Notes: generated from the sequence alone by a model not told the origin. Counted from the first letter of the stretch, positions 51,814-60,573 are shown. The stretch is DNA of 64,000 bases from Mordavella massiliensis (GCF_016901695.1 NZ_JACJKS010000003.1:155204-219203), one strand, 5' to 3'. Numbers and translations: made by a program.

Positions 51814-54048
51814 GTGAAAAAGAGAGGAATTTTCAGCGTTCTTCTCGCGATCATGCTGATGCTGACCGTGATCCCCGCAAAGGTGTCAAATGCGGACGGC
51901 GGCTATGAGGCATCATCCTGGGAAGAGTGGCTGCAGATGAGGGAGCAGGGGATCTGGCCGTCTATAGACGCTACTGACGGTTTCCAATGGCCGGAAGAGG
52001 GATGTACCCTGGTAGTCGACAGGGAACTTAGGTTCTCGGGAGACTGGGTGATCCCGTCGAATGTAACCGTTATTGTAAAGGTTCCGGTGCGTCCGGGAGG
52101 AGTGATCCTGCCATCGACAGAGATACGCCCGTCCAGCCTGACGATCTACGGCACATGGCAGCACTCCGGAAATCAGGCAAAGATCCAGGAAACCTATTCC
52201 GAACAGTACACAGACCATGTGATTTTGACGGTAGGGGACGGCGGAAAATTTATTATCGACAGTGATACGGATCACCAGCAGTTTGAAAATATGACGGTAA
52301 AAAGCGGGGGCACACTGGAGATTAACAGGTATGAATCTTACGCTTTTGGGCAGGATAATGTACTGACGCTGGAGCCGGGAGCAAATGTGACCGGGACCGG
52401 AAGCCTCAGACTGGACGGCGAGATCTGCGGAGCCGGGGCGGAAGTAAGCATCCCGGTCGTCGTCCAGGGCGGCTATATGAGCGGGGAAACAAATGCCGTG
52501 CTCTCCGGGGATTTGACAGTGAGCCAGATTTGGCAGCATGACAGCACGCTTACCATTCCGGCAGGAAGCAGCGTGACATGCGATGATCTGAGAATGGCTC
52601 CCTATCAGGCGGCTGATACAGCGGTTTTGAGTGTAGAGGGAGATCTTGCGGTAAATGACGGCATTGATTTCGCTGGTCCCGGGCAGAAAAATATAAATAT
52701 ATCCGGCTGCCTGTCAGTTGACGGATATACTTCTCTGAGAGAAGGAACTGCTTCGATCAATCTCACGGATACCGGCGTGCTGGATGTACACAAAACACTT
52801 GATTTCCTGTCAGCAAACGGGAAGATCACAGGAACCGGAACGATCAAGGTCTACGGGACGATGGAAGGGGATGTCCTCCATCTGGATTCCATGATTACAG
52901 TCGACGATGAATACCCGTGGATTGACGACATGAAGACAGAGGCGGTCGCAAAGGGATATATGGATGATACCATTACGATCTGGAAGAGCTGGGACTGCGA
53001 TCACCAGTGGGTAAAAGGTGAGACAACGACGCCGACCTGCAGCAGTGAGGGGTACACAACTTATACCTGTTCGATCTGCGGCTCTACAAAACAGGACGAT
53101 TTCACAGACAAACTTCCGCATACGCCTGATGCGAATACAGACTGTACGAAAGATACCCTCTGTATTGTCTGCGGCGAGGTAGTAAGACCTGCCGGAGAAC
53201 ATACATATGATGAGGGAACGGTAAAGACAGACGCGACATGCACAGAACCGGGAGTCATGAAGTATACCTGTAAGGCGTGCGGCACTGTGAAAGAGGAAGA
53301 AATCCCGGCGAAAGGACATCAGTGGATCTCAGAGACAGAGGAGAATCAACTGACTTATACCTGTAGCGTATGTAAGGAAGAACATTCCTTCCAGCTTGAA
53401 GCAGATTCGTCCGTTAGTCTGAGTCTTGGCGCAAAGGCAGTGGAATCCCTGGCGGCGCAGGCAGAAGCAGAAGGATATGAAGATCTTCGGATCCAGGCAG
53501 AAGTGATCGGGGAAAGCAGCCTTACAGAGCAGCAGAGCGAGGCATTGAAGGCTCTGACAGATGACGCCCTTTTGATCCGCGTGACACTGGAAGCTGTGTC
53601 CGTCGACGCAGCGGGAAATGAGGAAGTGACGGTTCTCCATGAACTTGGCGGGGAGGCGCAGATCAGCGCGGAGTATGACGCGGGAGATTTACAGGAAGGA
53701 CAGGCCGTAAAAGTCGCTTACATTGCCAAGGACGGAACAACAGAGGATATGAAAGCAGTTTATGGAAATGGGGAAGTAACGTTTGTTACAACGCATTTCT
53801 CTGATTATGCCGCATATGTGGAAGAAACGGAAATCGAAGATCCGTCTGATCCGGAGGATCAGCAGAAACCATCAGGAGGAGATTCCGGAGACAAAACGGG
53901 TACAGATAAAAAAGACGGGAAGTACAATGAAACAGAGTCCGGTGTTCCAAAGACAGGAGATGAGGCAGCAGCGCTGTTGTGGCCCTTCTGCATGGCTGCA
54001 GCATTCGCATGCGGGGCGGGAGTTATCCTTAAGAGAAAAATGAAATAA
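51814..54048 (+). CDS. sortase-anchored cell surface protein
   Basis: This is a 744-residue secreted protein. A signal peptide opens it (KKRGIFSVLLAIMLMLTVIPAKVSNA). A beta-rich region with repeated GTGTIK/LEPGANVTGTG-type strands (about 60-390) suggests a right-handed parallel beta helix. Cysteine-containing repeats follow (CDHQWVKGETTTPTC, then TYTCSICGS, TYTCSVC; about 405-540). The C-terminus has a VPKTGD sorting motif, a hydrophobic helix and the tail KRKMK, so a sortase should attach it to peptidoglycan. The GTG at 51814 follows AAGGAGGG. Its ligand is unknown; an adhesin-like role is inference. Confidence 0.85.
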   Translation: MKKRGIFSVLLAIMLMLTVIPAKVSNADGGYEASSWEEWLQMREQGIWPSIDATDGFQWPEEGCTLVVDRELRFSGDWVIPSNVTVIVKVPVRPGGVILPSTEIRPSSLTIYGTWQHSGNQAKIQETYSEQYTDHVILTVGDGGKFIIDSDTDHQQFENMTVKSGGTLEINRYESYAFGQDNVLTLEPGANVTGTGSLRLDGEICGAGAEVSIPVVVQGGYMSGETNAVLSGDLTVSQIWQHDSTLTIPAGSSVTCDDLRMAPYQAADTAVLSVEGDLAVNDGIDFAGPGQKNINISGCLSVDGYTSLREGTASINLTDTGVLDVHKTLDFLSANGKITGTGTIKVYGTMEGDVLHLDSMITVDDEYPWIDDMKTEAVAKGYMDDTITIWKSWDCDHQWVKGETTTPTCSSEGYTTYTCSICGSTKQDDFTDKLPHTPDANTDCTKDTLCIVCGEVVRPAGEHTYDEGTVKTDATCTEPGVMKYTCKACGTVKEEEIPAKGHQWISETEENQLTYTCSVCKEEHSFQLEADSSVSLSLGAKAVESLAAQAEAEGYEDLRIQAEVIGESSLTEQQSEALKALTDDALLIRVTLEAVSVDAAGNEEVTVLHELGGEAQISAEYDAGDLQEGQAVKVAYIAKDGTTEDMKAVYGNGEVTFVTTHFSDYAAYVEETEIEDPSDPEDQQKPSGGDSGDKTGTDKKDGKYNETESGVPKTGDEAAALLWPFCMAAAFACGAGVILKRKMK

Positions 54049-54091
54049 TCGTACCTCAAGAAGCGGAGGAATAGATTTACTTACTTCTTTT

Positions 54092-54126
54092 AAAAGAGCG
54101 TGGACGGATGATGTCCCGCTCTTTTT
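54092..54126 (+). terminator. terminator of the surface protein gene
   Basis: AAGAGCG and CGCTCTT, with inner GGAC/GTCC pairing, are followed by TTTTG. Confidence 0.75.
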
Positions 54127-54209
54127 GTATAAGTGAGAATTAAAATGACAGGGAAATAAATGAATGGTATAATGAAGGAAATGGTTTTATAAATTGGAGG
54201 GGAAAAGAT

Positions 54210-54329
54210 ATGGAATGGCTACCGCTTATGATAATAGCGATTTTCATCGGAGCATTAGGATTATATTATATTGTAAAATGGGCAGTAAAAGATGCATTAA
54301 AAGAATATTTTAAGGATAAAAGAATTTAG
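54210..54329 (+). CDS. 39-residue small membrane protein
   Basis: The frame begins MEWLPLMIIAIFIGALGLYY, a single hydrophobic helix, followed by the charged tail KDALKEYFKDKRI. GGAGGGGAAAAG gives a good ribosome binding site. The pattern resembles short uncharacterised single-span proteins found in gut Firmicutes, but the family call is tentative and the function unknown. Confidence 0.6.
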   Translation: MEWLPLMIIAIFIGALGLYYIVKWAVKDALKEYFKDKRI

Positions 54330-54331
54330 AA

Positions 54332-54466
54332 TTGCGGCAGGCAATAGATATTTATTATCAGAGCAGACTGGCAAAACAGATTGAACAGGGAACTTATGGG
54401 ATAGAAAATATGGATTACAAGTACCTTGCAGAAGATTTAATCGAGAATGTACCAGAGCTGTTTTGA
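54332..54466 (+). pseudogene. short open fragment after the small membrane protein
   Basis: A frame starting at TTG (54332), two bases after the previous stop, encodes 44 residues (begins LRQAIDIYYQSRLAKQIEQG, ends LIENVPELF). It lacks a clear ribosome binding site. It looks like the C-terminal piece of a larger helical protein, or a small protein translated by coupling. The family was not recognised. Confidence 0.35.
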
Positions 54467-54482
54467 ATAAGAGGTGAAGCGG

Positions 54483-55394
54483 ATGTATGAGTTGATACAG
54501 GTGTCGGATCACGACTATTACATCGACTGCCCGGCCAGGATTGGGCTGGTCAGGGTGGGCGGCAGTGAAGTAGTCCTCATCGACAGCGGGAATGACAAGG
54601 ATGCCGGGAAAAAGGTGTATCGCATACTGGAGTCGAACGGATGGAACCTCCACGCCATCCTGAACACCCATTCCCATGCAGACCACATCGGTGGCAATCA
54701 CTTCCTGCAGGAGAAGACCGGCTGTAAGATCTACGCAAAAGGAATGGAATGCGTCTATTCCAACACGCCCCTCCTGGAGCCCACAGGTCTGTACGGAGGC
54801 CGTCCTTTTAAGGAACTGAAAAACAAATTCCTGCTGGCAAAGGAGAGCCGGGTGCTTCCGCTGACCAGTGATGTTCTCCCTGCGGGGATGGAGATTCTGG
54901 ACCTGCCTGGCCACTGTTTTGACATGGTCGGATTCAGGACAAAGGAAGGGACTGCATATATCGCAGACAGTCTGTCCTCGGAAGAGACCCTTGCCAAATG
55001 CGGGATCGGTTACCTCTGGGATCCGAAAATGACGCTGGAGACCCTGGCCTATCTTAAGATGCTGGATGCCGCATGTTTCGTGCCGTCCCACGCGCCTGTT
55101 ATGACGGAGAAAGAGCAGCTAGTCAGGCTCGCAGACGAGAACATAGATGAAATCATGGCGATCAAAGAGAAGATCCTGGAACTGTGCGGCGTCCCGGTCA
55201 CTTTTGAAGCGCTGCTGAAGCAGGTTTTTGATGCGTATCATCTCCGGATGTCAGCCCAGCAGTATGCGCTGATCGGAAGTACGCTCCGGTCCTATCTTTC
55301 CTGCCTGTATGAGGAAAATAAGATCACGTATTACTTTGAAGATAATCAGATGTTCTGGCAGACGCAAACAGGTATGCCGAAGGAGGAAGCATGA
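54483..55394 (+). CDS. MBL-fold metallo-hydrolase
   Basis: This is a 303-residue metallo-beta-lactamase fold enzyme. The metal motif is THSHADHIGG (about 60-69), with further ligands at DLPGHCFDMV and DSLSSEE, and a C-terminal helical region containing SHAPVMT. The start ATG at 54483 has GAGGTG six bases upstream; a GTG at 54474 overlaps that site. The stop overlaps the next gene by four bases (ATGA), so the two are translated together. The substrate is unknown; glyoxalase II-like hydrolases are similar. Confidence 0.8.
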   Translation: MYELIQVSDHDYYIDCPARIGLVRVGGSEVVLIDSGNDKDAGKKVYRILESNGWNLHAILNTHSHADHIGGNHFLQEKTGCKIYAKGMECVYSNTPLLEPTGLYGGRPFKELKNKFLLAKESRVLPLTSDVLPAGMEILDLPGHCFDMVGFRTKEGTAYIADSLSSEETLAKCGIGYLWDPKMTLETLAYLKMLDAACFVPSHAPVMTEKEQLVRLADENIDEIMAIKEKILELCGVPVTFEALLKQVFDAYHLRMSAQQYALIGSTLRSYLSCLYEENKITYYFEDNQMFWQTQTGMPKEEA

Positions 55395-56035
55395 GAGTCA
55401 TCGACCTGACCCACACGATCAGAGAGGATATGCCGGTATTTCCCGGAACGGAAAATGTCAGGCTGATCCCGGTAAACACATATGGAAAAGACGGATTTAA
55501 AGAAACACTGCTTGAGATCTCCACACATACAGGCACCCATATGGACCCGCCGGCGCATGTATTGGCCGGCAGGACTACGCTGGATCAGTTTCCGGCAGAG
55601 CAGTTTATCGGGAAGGCGCTTGTCATAGACTGCCGGGATCTGAAGGAGGGGCAGGCCATTTCAATGGCCTGTATCCAAAGAGCGGGAGAGAAGGTAAGAG
55701 AAGCAGAGTTTCTTCTGTTCAACCTGGGCTGGGACAGGCGCTGGGGAACAGAAGACTATTTCGGGGATTTCCCGTGTTTGGATGAGGAAGCGCTGGCGTT
55801 CGTGCTGCAGGGACACTATAAAGGGATCGGATTTGATGTGATCAGCATCGATCCCATTTCGGATGAGAACCTGACCCGCCACAAGAAATTGTTCCAGACG
55901 TGCGACATCGTGAATATTGAGAATCTGAAGAACCTTGATCTGTGCGGGGACGACCTGTTCTGGTTCAGTTGCTTTCCTCTGAAGATCGAGGGAAGCGACG
56001 GCGCCCAGGTCCGGGCGGTTGCCTGGTTTGAATAA
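55391..56035 (+). CDS. cyclase/kynurenine formamidase-like metal hydrolase
   Basis: This is a 214-residue member of the cyclase family. The zinc motif HTGTHMDPPAH (about 47-57) and the N-terminal IDLTHTIREDMPVFPG are diagnostic. Members hydrolyse N-formylkynurenine, isatin and related amides, so the precise substrate is uncertain. The start overlaps the MBL hydrolase stop, which suggests a two-step pathway with that enzyme. It converges with the ABC-F gene, which ends eight bases away. Confidence 0.85.
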   Translation: MRVIDLTHTIREDMPVFPGTENVRLIPVNTYGKDGFKETLLEISTHTGTHMDPPAHVLAGRTTLDQFPAEQFIGKALVIDCRDLKEGQAISMACIQRAGEKVREAEFLLFNLGWDRRWGTEDYFGDFPCLDEEALAFVLQGHYKGIGFDVISIDPISDENLTRHKKLFQTCDIVNIENLKNLDLCGDDLFWFSCFPLKIEGSDGAQVRAVAWFE

Positions 56036-56042
56036 AATGGAA

Positions 56043-57518
56043 TCAGGAATCTTCCAGCCGTATGCTCCTGGTTGCAATATTCTTCCTGAATGCGAGATCA
56101 TGTTCTACAAAAATCATGGTCGGAGAAAATTCTTCTATCAGCTTCTCGATCTGCATACGGGAGTAAATGTCGATATAGTTCAGCGGTTCATCCCAGACAT
56201 ACAGGTGCGCTTGCTCGCAAAGGCTTTTGGCGATCAGCACTTTTTTCTTCTGACCCGCTGAAAAATCCTCCATTTTCTTTTCAAACTGTATGCGTGAGAA
56301 ATCCATTTTCCGCAAGATCGCCTTAAATAAACTTTCGTCTATCTGGCTGGCTTTTGCAAATTCTGTCAGAGACCCGTTCAGCATGGAAGTATCCTGCGGG
56401 ACATAGGACAGGATAACTCCAGAACCGATTGTGATCGTGCCGCGATGATCGGTCTGCTGTCCGGTCAGAAGTTTTAGAAGGCTTGTTTTTCCGGAACCGT
56501 TTTTCCCGTCCAGAGCAATGCGTTCTCCTTGTTTTACGGAAAATGAAATGGGCAGGCAGACATCTTTGCCGTCAAAAACCGGCACAACATCCGAGAAAGT
56601 CACTAAGGTATCTGCATGATAGAGCAGCGGGACGATCTTTAGATCTTCTGCAGTCTCCAGATTTTTGAGAAGGTGGGATTTTTCCTCAATTGCACGTTGC
56701 TGCCGTATCTGGACAGACTTTGAGCGCTTCATCATTTTGGCGGACTTGTGGCCGATATACCCGCGGTCAACCGGGCCGTTTCCATATTTGGAAGCCTCCA
56801 TCCGGTCTGACCAGGCGGACGTTCTTTGAGCGGACTTTTGCATAGTATCAATGCTTTTCTTTAGTTTTTTATTTTGCGCGAGTTCAAATTCCTGCTGGCG
56901 CTGGAAATTGGTGAACCAGGTGGAAAAGTTCCCCCTTTGCACTTCTATGTCTGACCGGGTGATGGACAGGATATGGTCAACACAGCCATCTAAAAAACAG
57001 CGGTCATGGGAGACCAGGATGAATCCTTTTTTTCGTTTCAGGTATGCGGAAACGGTTTCCCTGGCTTTCATATCCAGATGGTTTGTCGGCTCATCGATCA
57101 GTAAAAAGTGGCCGCTATTCAGAAACAGAGCGGCAAGCAGCACCTTGGTCTGCTCTCCGTTTGACAGTGTAAAAAAGGGCCTCCAAAGTGCATCTTCACG
57201 GACTTCCAGATAGGACAGTTCTCTCAAAAGTTCCCATTCTTCTGCCAGCGGGCACACTTCCGAGAGAATGTCTGTGGTGAGTCTGTTCTTGTTGCTGACA
57301 GGATATGGGAAGTAATCAAATTGTACAGAAGCCTGTATTTTTCCCTGGTATTCGTACTTTCCAAGCAGAAGATTCAGGAAAGTAGTTTTTCCTCTGCCAT
57401 TTCTTCCAATAAATCCAAGTTTCCAATCAGTATCTATCTGAAAGCTGACGTTTTCAAAAATATTGTCATAGCTGGATGGATAGGCAAAGGTAAGGTTTTC
57501 CACCCGGATCATCGACAT
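56043..57518 (-). CDS. Lsa-like ABC-F ribosomal protection protein
   Basis: This is a 491-residue twin-ATPase protein of the antibiotic-resistance ABC-F type. The N-terminus, MSMIRVENLTFAYPSSYDN and then FIGRNGRGKTTFLNLL, matches the Lsa group, which protects ribosomes from lincosamides, streptogramin A and pleuromutilins. The first signature is LSNGEQTK, the second Walker A GKNGSGKTS and the second signature FSAGQKKK. A basic linker lies between the domains (about 180-260), and the C-terminal extension of YdiF types is absent. The ATG at 57518 follows AAGGAGG with eight-base spacing. Expression is very likely controlled by the leader-peptide attenuator at 57554-57804. The exact drug profile is not predictable from sequence. 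Confidence 0.85.
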   Translation of the reverse strand: MSMIRVENLTFAYPSSYDNIFENVSFQIDTDWKLGFIGRNGRGKTTFLNLLLGKYEYQGKIQASVQFDYFPYPVSNKNRLTTDILSEVCPLAEEWELLRELSYLEVREDALWRPFFTLSNGEQTKVLLAALFLNSGHFLLIDEPTNHLDMKARETVSAYLKRKKGFILVSHDRCFLDGCVDHILSITRSDIEVQRGNFSTWFTNFQRQQEFELAQNKKLKKSIDTMQKSAQRTSAWSDRMEASKYGNGPVDRGYIGHKSAKMMKRSKSVQIRQQRAIEEKSHLLKNLETAEDLKIVPLLYHADTLVTFSDVVPVFDGKDVCLPISFSVKQGERIALDGKNGSGKTSLLKLLTGQQTDHRGTITIGSGVILSYVPQDTSMLNGSLTEFAKASQIDESLFKAILRKMDFSRIQFEKKMEDFSAGQKKKVLIAKSLCEQAHLYVWDEPLNYIDIYSRMQIEKLIEEFSPTMIFVEHDLAFRKNIATRSIRLEDS

Positions 57519-57553
57519 ATTGCATTCCTCCTTCGCTGTATGGATAAAGAAAT

Positions 57554-57587
57554 TAAAAAAGAGCTGCAAGAAAGTTATTTCCTGCAA
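57554..57587 (-). terminator. attenuator terminator in the Lsa-like leader
   Basis: On the minus strand TTGCAGGAAA pairs with TTTCTTGCAG (10 bp with two G-U pairs, four-base loop), followed by CTCTTTTTT. It lies within the 5' leader, before the gene start at 57518. Confidence 0.8.
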
Positions 57588-57660
57588 CCCGTCATAGCAT
57601 AACAGTATCACCCGTATCGAGAGTGATAGAATTACAATATATCGAGAAAATAGATGGTTC

Positions 57661-57673
57661 ACTTTCTTGCAAA
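57661..57673 (-). promoter_or_regulatory. antiterminator segment of the Lsa-like leader
   Basis: The minus-strand TTTGCAAGAAAGT can pair over 11 bases (TGCAAGAAAGT) with ACTTTCTTGCA in the distal arm of the terminator. It can also pair over about 9 bases with TTTCTTGCA inside the leader peptide. These choices exclude each other. Confidence 0.7.
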
Positions 57674-57718
57674 TGGACGCAATAGCACTGTAAAACACAG
57701 CATCCATGTATCATTCAA

Positions 57719-57742
57719 TTATCTGCAAGAAAAGTTGATCAT
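57719..57742 (-). CDS. 7-residue leader peptide MINFSCR
   Basis: The minus strand reads ATG ATC AAC TTT TCT TGC AGA TAA, preceded by AGGGGTG at a five-base distance. It lies about 27 bases after the predicted transcription start. The last codons contain the TTTTCTTGCAG segment that pairs with the antiterminator. A ribosome stalled here would mask it and favour the antiterminator. This is the standard logic of ribosome-mediated attenuation of drug-resistance genes. Confidence 0.75.
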   Translation of the reverse strand: MINFSCR

Positions 57743-57775
57743 CTTTTCACCCCTATCTTATTGTTTATGTGTGTC

Positions 57776-57804
57776 AGTGTAGCACAAAGATGGTGGCAAG
57801 TCAA
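57776..57804 (-). promoter_or_regulatory. promoter of the Lsa-like gene
   Basis: On the minus strand TTGACT and TACACT are separated by 17 bases, giving a leader of about 250 bases before the ABC-F start. Confidence 0.75.
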
Positions 57805-58239
57805 GAATGACGGGTTGTACCGCGGATTGCTTACAAGGATAATATTTTGGGGTTATTTCTTAAGAGGTATGAAAATTATACTGTGATAGGTATTTTGACG
57901 ATGAAAAATAGTACGTTGTCATGTGGGAAAAGAAAATGACAGGGTGGCATCAGAATGGTATAATTCTTCAGGAAAGTATCAGATTCAGAGCGAGAAAAAG
58001 AGCAGTTCTGAGTAAAACTGAACTGCTCTGAATGTGATCCTTTCCAATTGTACCAATTCGCGGATGATCAGCCGGAAAGCCTATGGGGATTGTATCTTTC
58101 CGGAGTGCCGAAAAACTTCATAATCCATATGAAAATCCGGTACATGGAATGATTTTTTGACGTTAAATGGATTTTAGGGTATGCTTCGCAGACCTTCCGA
58201 AGGGAGGCCTTAAAAAATCGGTATGAAAAGAATCCAGAT
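57805..58239. other. intergenic region between the Lsa-like leader and the IS91 transposase
   Basis: No gene was recognised in these 435 bases. It contains a minus-strand terminator (57994-58029) and probably one end of the IS91-type element, whose exact terminus I could not fix. Confidence 0.5.
57994..58029 (-). terminator. minus-strand terminator downstream of the IS91 transposase
   Basis: On the minus strand AGAGCAGTTC and GAACTGCTCT form a perfect 10-bp stem with a loop of about 11 bases, followed by TTTTTC. Confidence 0.75.
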
Positions 58240-59397
58240 TTATGGGAAAGGAGCATAGCTCCTCCCCAGCTGCTGCATGGCTGCGCAGCCGCATTCCGGA
58301 CAGACGGCCAGATCGATGTTCCATACTGCTTTGAGCAGTTCTGCCATGGATAAACCTGCGTAGCGCTGGCGGAACCGCTGACCTCCCTGGATCCGGAAGA
58401 TCAGTTTCAGATTTTTGGACTTCATCCGGTTATTGAGGAATCCATAATAGCGGATCTTCTGGAAACCGGTGGGGAGCACATGCATCAGGAACCGCCGGAT
58501 AAACTCTTCATGGCTGAGCGTGATCTGCCGTTTCGGATCCCCGGGGGTCTTTCCCCGTGCAGAGAAGGTAACTTCTGTTTCCGTGACGGAAAGGATCCTG
58601 CTGTTGGAGATTGCAATCCGATGTGTATACCGCCCCAGATATTCGATGGCGTTACCAAAACCGTTAAAGGTCTCTTTGATGTAAGGACACCAGTCTTTCT
58701 CATAAAGATGGTTTTTGAAAGTTTTCCATTCAAAGGGATCTCTCAATGCTTTGCAGGAAGCGGAAAACACAAGCTTCTTCTGCTGATGCAGCGCATCCAG
58801 AAGGGCGAGATATTTCCCCTTAAACTTATCCCGCAGGACTCTGACCGGAATGAAAAATTTTGCGGAGGATTTCCGAATCCTGCGGTCAGAAGTAAGCCCG
58901 CCTCCGGAGATGATACAGTGCATATGGACATGATAGTCCAGTTCCTGATTCCATGTGTGGAGCACCTGAATGATCCCGGGCTTTGCACCAAGGTATTTTT
59001 TGTCGGAAGTCAGTTCCAGAAGCGTCTCGGCACAGCATCTATGGAGCAGCCCGTAGAGAAGCTTCTGATTACAGTGGATCAGAGAGTTGAGTTCGTGCGG
59101 AAGTGTGAATACCACATGAAAGTAAGGGGAATCAATGACTTCCGCCCTGCGTTTATCCACCCAGATTTCTTTCAGGACGGCCTGACAGTTGGGGCAATTC
59201 CGGTTGCGGCAGGAATTATTGTGGAACTCTGTATGTCCGCATTCCATGCACTCACTGATATTGACTCCGAGCCTGCCGGACTTACATGCCAGAATGGCAC
59301 GGGAGGTTTTTTTCTGTTCTTCTGACTGGAAATTCCCGGACTGGCAGTAGTCCTCATAGGAATCCTGCCAGATTTTCTGAATCCTGAAGTTACTCAA
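58240..59397 (-). CDS. IS91 family transposase
   Basis: This is a 385-residue HUH-type rolling-circle transposase of the IS91 family. An N-terminal zinc-binding module with repeated cysteines (CMECGHTEFHNNSCRNRNC, then CPNC; about 55-80) is followed by the catalytic region with HVHMHCIISGGGL (the HUH-type histidines) and a downstream LGRYTHRIAISNSR motif. The preferred start is TTG at 59397, with GGAGG eight bases upstream and overlap with the integrase stop; an ATG at 59457 is the alternative. The reading frame is intact, so the element may still be able to move. Confidence 0.85.
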   Translation of the reverse strand: MSNFRIQKIWQDSYEDYCQSGNFQSEEQKKTSRAILACKSGRLGVNISECMECGHTEFHNNSCRNRNCPNCQAVLKEIWVDKRRAEVIDSPYFHVVFTLPHELNSLIHCNQKLLYGLLHRCCAETLLELTSDKKYLGAKPGIIQVLHTWNQELDYHVHMHCIISGGGLTSDRRIRKSSAKFFIPVRVLRDKFKGKYLALLDALHQQKKLVFSASCKALRDPFEWKTFKNHLYEKDWCPYIKETFNGFGNAIEYLGRYTHRIAISNSRILSVTETEVTFSARGKTPGDPKRQITLSHEEFIRRFLMHVLPTGFQKIRYYGFLNNRMKSKNLKLIFRIQGGQRFRQRYAGLSMAELLKAVWNIDLAVCPECGCAAMQQLGRSYAPFP

Positions 59398-60264
59398 TGG
59401 ATCCACCTCCGATCCGGTCAAAAGGGGACAGCACATTTCGGGCCTGATACGAGGCAAGATGAATATAGATCAGGGTAGAATTCAGAGATTTGTGTCCCAT
59501 CAGGTTTTTAATTGTCAGGAGATCCGTCCCGTTTTCGTAAAGGTGGGTTCCGAAAGCATGGCGGAAAGAGTGGCAGGTAATCCGGTGTTCCCAGCCGAGG
59601 GACTCTTCATGGGCCCGCATATGCCGCATGATATAAAACGTGTCAATAGGCCGGGAAGGATCCGTCTGCTTCGGAAAAAGCCAGTGGTAAGGGCGGTCAT
59701 ATTCAAACCAGTATTGGGTGAGGATATCCAGTGCTTTCTGTGAAAGGAGGGCATAGCGGTCAGAACGGTTTTTTGAATGTGCGATATGGATCCGCATATT
59801 TTTTCGTTCGATATCACAGTAACGCAGATGGCAGACTTCGCCAACCCTGAGACCTGCAGAATACATGAGGGAGACCATAGCTTTCGGTTTTAGGTCTGAG
59901 AAAGAGGAAATAAAAATATCCGCTTCTTTTTGAGTAGGGACATAGGGAAGGTAGGAATCGAATTTCCGCATAGGAAGCTGGGTTGGATCCCATGGTTTGT
60001 GCAGGACAAACATGGTGAAGAAACGGAGCTGTGAGATACAGTGGAGATACAGTGGTTGATCGTGCGGTCAGAAAGGGAACGTTCTTTCTGCAGCCAGCGG
60101 ATAAAATCCCTGAGTTCATCCCAGGAAACGTCTTCCGGCTGTTTGTGAAGAAGCGTGTGCAGGTAATCCAGATAAGAACGGATGTAAGTAGAATAAGATG
60201 TTACGGTATGATCGGTAAGACCACGCAGGGAGATCATCTCCCGGTAAACATTTAAATAGTCCAT
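59390..60264 (-). pseudogene. tyrosine integrase of the IS91 element, frameshifted
   Basis: This is a phage-integrase-like protein split into two frames. The N-terminal part (from ATG 60264, after AAGGAGG) reads through the core-binding domain to RTINHCIS. The rest is in another frame and contains all catalytic residues: R in SAGLRVGEV, K in HSKNRSD, H-R in CHSFRHAFG, H in MGHKSL and Y in LIYIHLA. A tandem 11-base duplication (60033-60054) causes the shift. Removing one copy restores a 287-residue frame reading INHCISQLRFFTMFVLHKPW. Its stop overlaps the transposase start. Confidence 0.85.
60033..60054. repeat. 11-base tandem duplication breaking the integrase
   Basis: GAGATACAGTG occurs twice in direct tandem. 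The extra 11 bases shift the reading frame; the length without it (864 bases) is divisible by three. Confidence 0.9.
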
Positions 60265-60573
60265 GACAGAACCTCCTTGAAAAGATGTAGTAATCATTGT
60301 CAGGTTACGGATCTATCAAGGCGGTGGTCTTGGAAAAAGATAAGATATGTAGTTGTTGAGTCTAAAAATCCATGATAAACTAAACATAGCAGTTGGCGGT
60401 TTATGAAGATTGGTGTGTGTGGTAACTCAACAATACAACATAAATACAAAAACTGCTATTTTTTTCGAAAAAGCAGCGGAATTATGTACCTTGCACTAGC
60501 CGTCGCGCCAGCGACTTGGTACAATAGACGAAATGATTCACAAAAAGAAATAAGCGGGCGAGGAGATATGACA

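Larger units (their letters stand above)
58240..60264 (-). mobile_element. IS91-family insertion element with companion tyrosine integrase
   Basis: A tyrosine integrase gene (frameshifted) and an IS91-type transposase lie head to tail and overlap by eight bases. The coordinates give only the coding span; the termini extend further into the flanking 58.0-58.2 and 60.3-60.4 kb stretches and were not resolved. IS91 elements lack terminal inverted repeats and target duplications, so the ends are hard to see in a single sequence. Confidence 0.7.

Noticed and set aside
57519..57707. In-frame N-terminal extension (63 residues) of the Lsa-like ABC-F protein
   Set aside because: The family starts at MSxIRV and a strong AAGGAGG precedes ATG 57518. 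The extension crosses the attenuator terminator, so the open frame is chance.
57600..57714. Second possible leader frame starting at 57714 (MIHGCC...)
   Set aside because: There is no ribosome binding site before it, whereas MINFSCR has a clear one. Kept only as an alternative.
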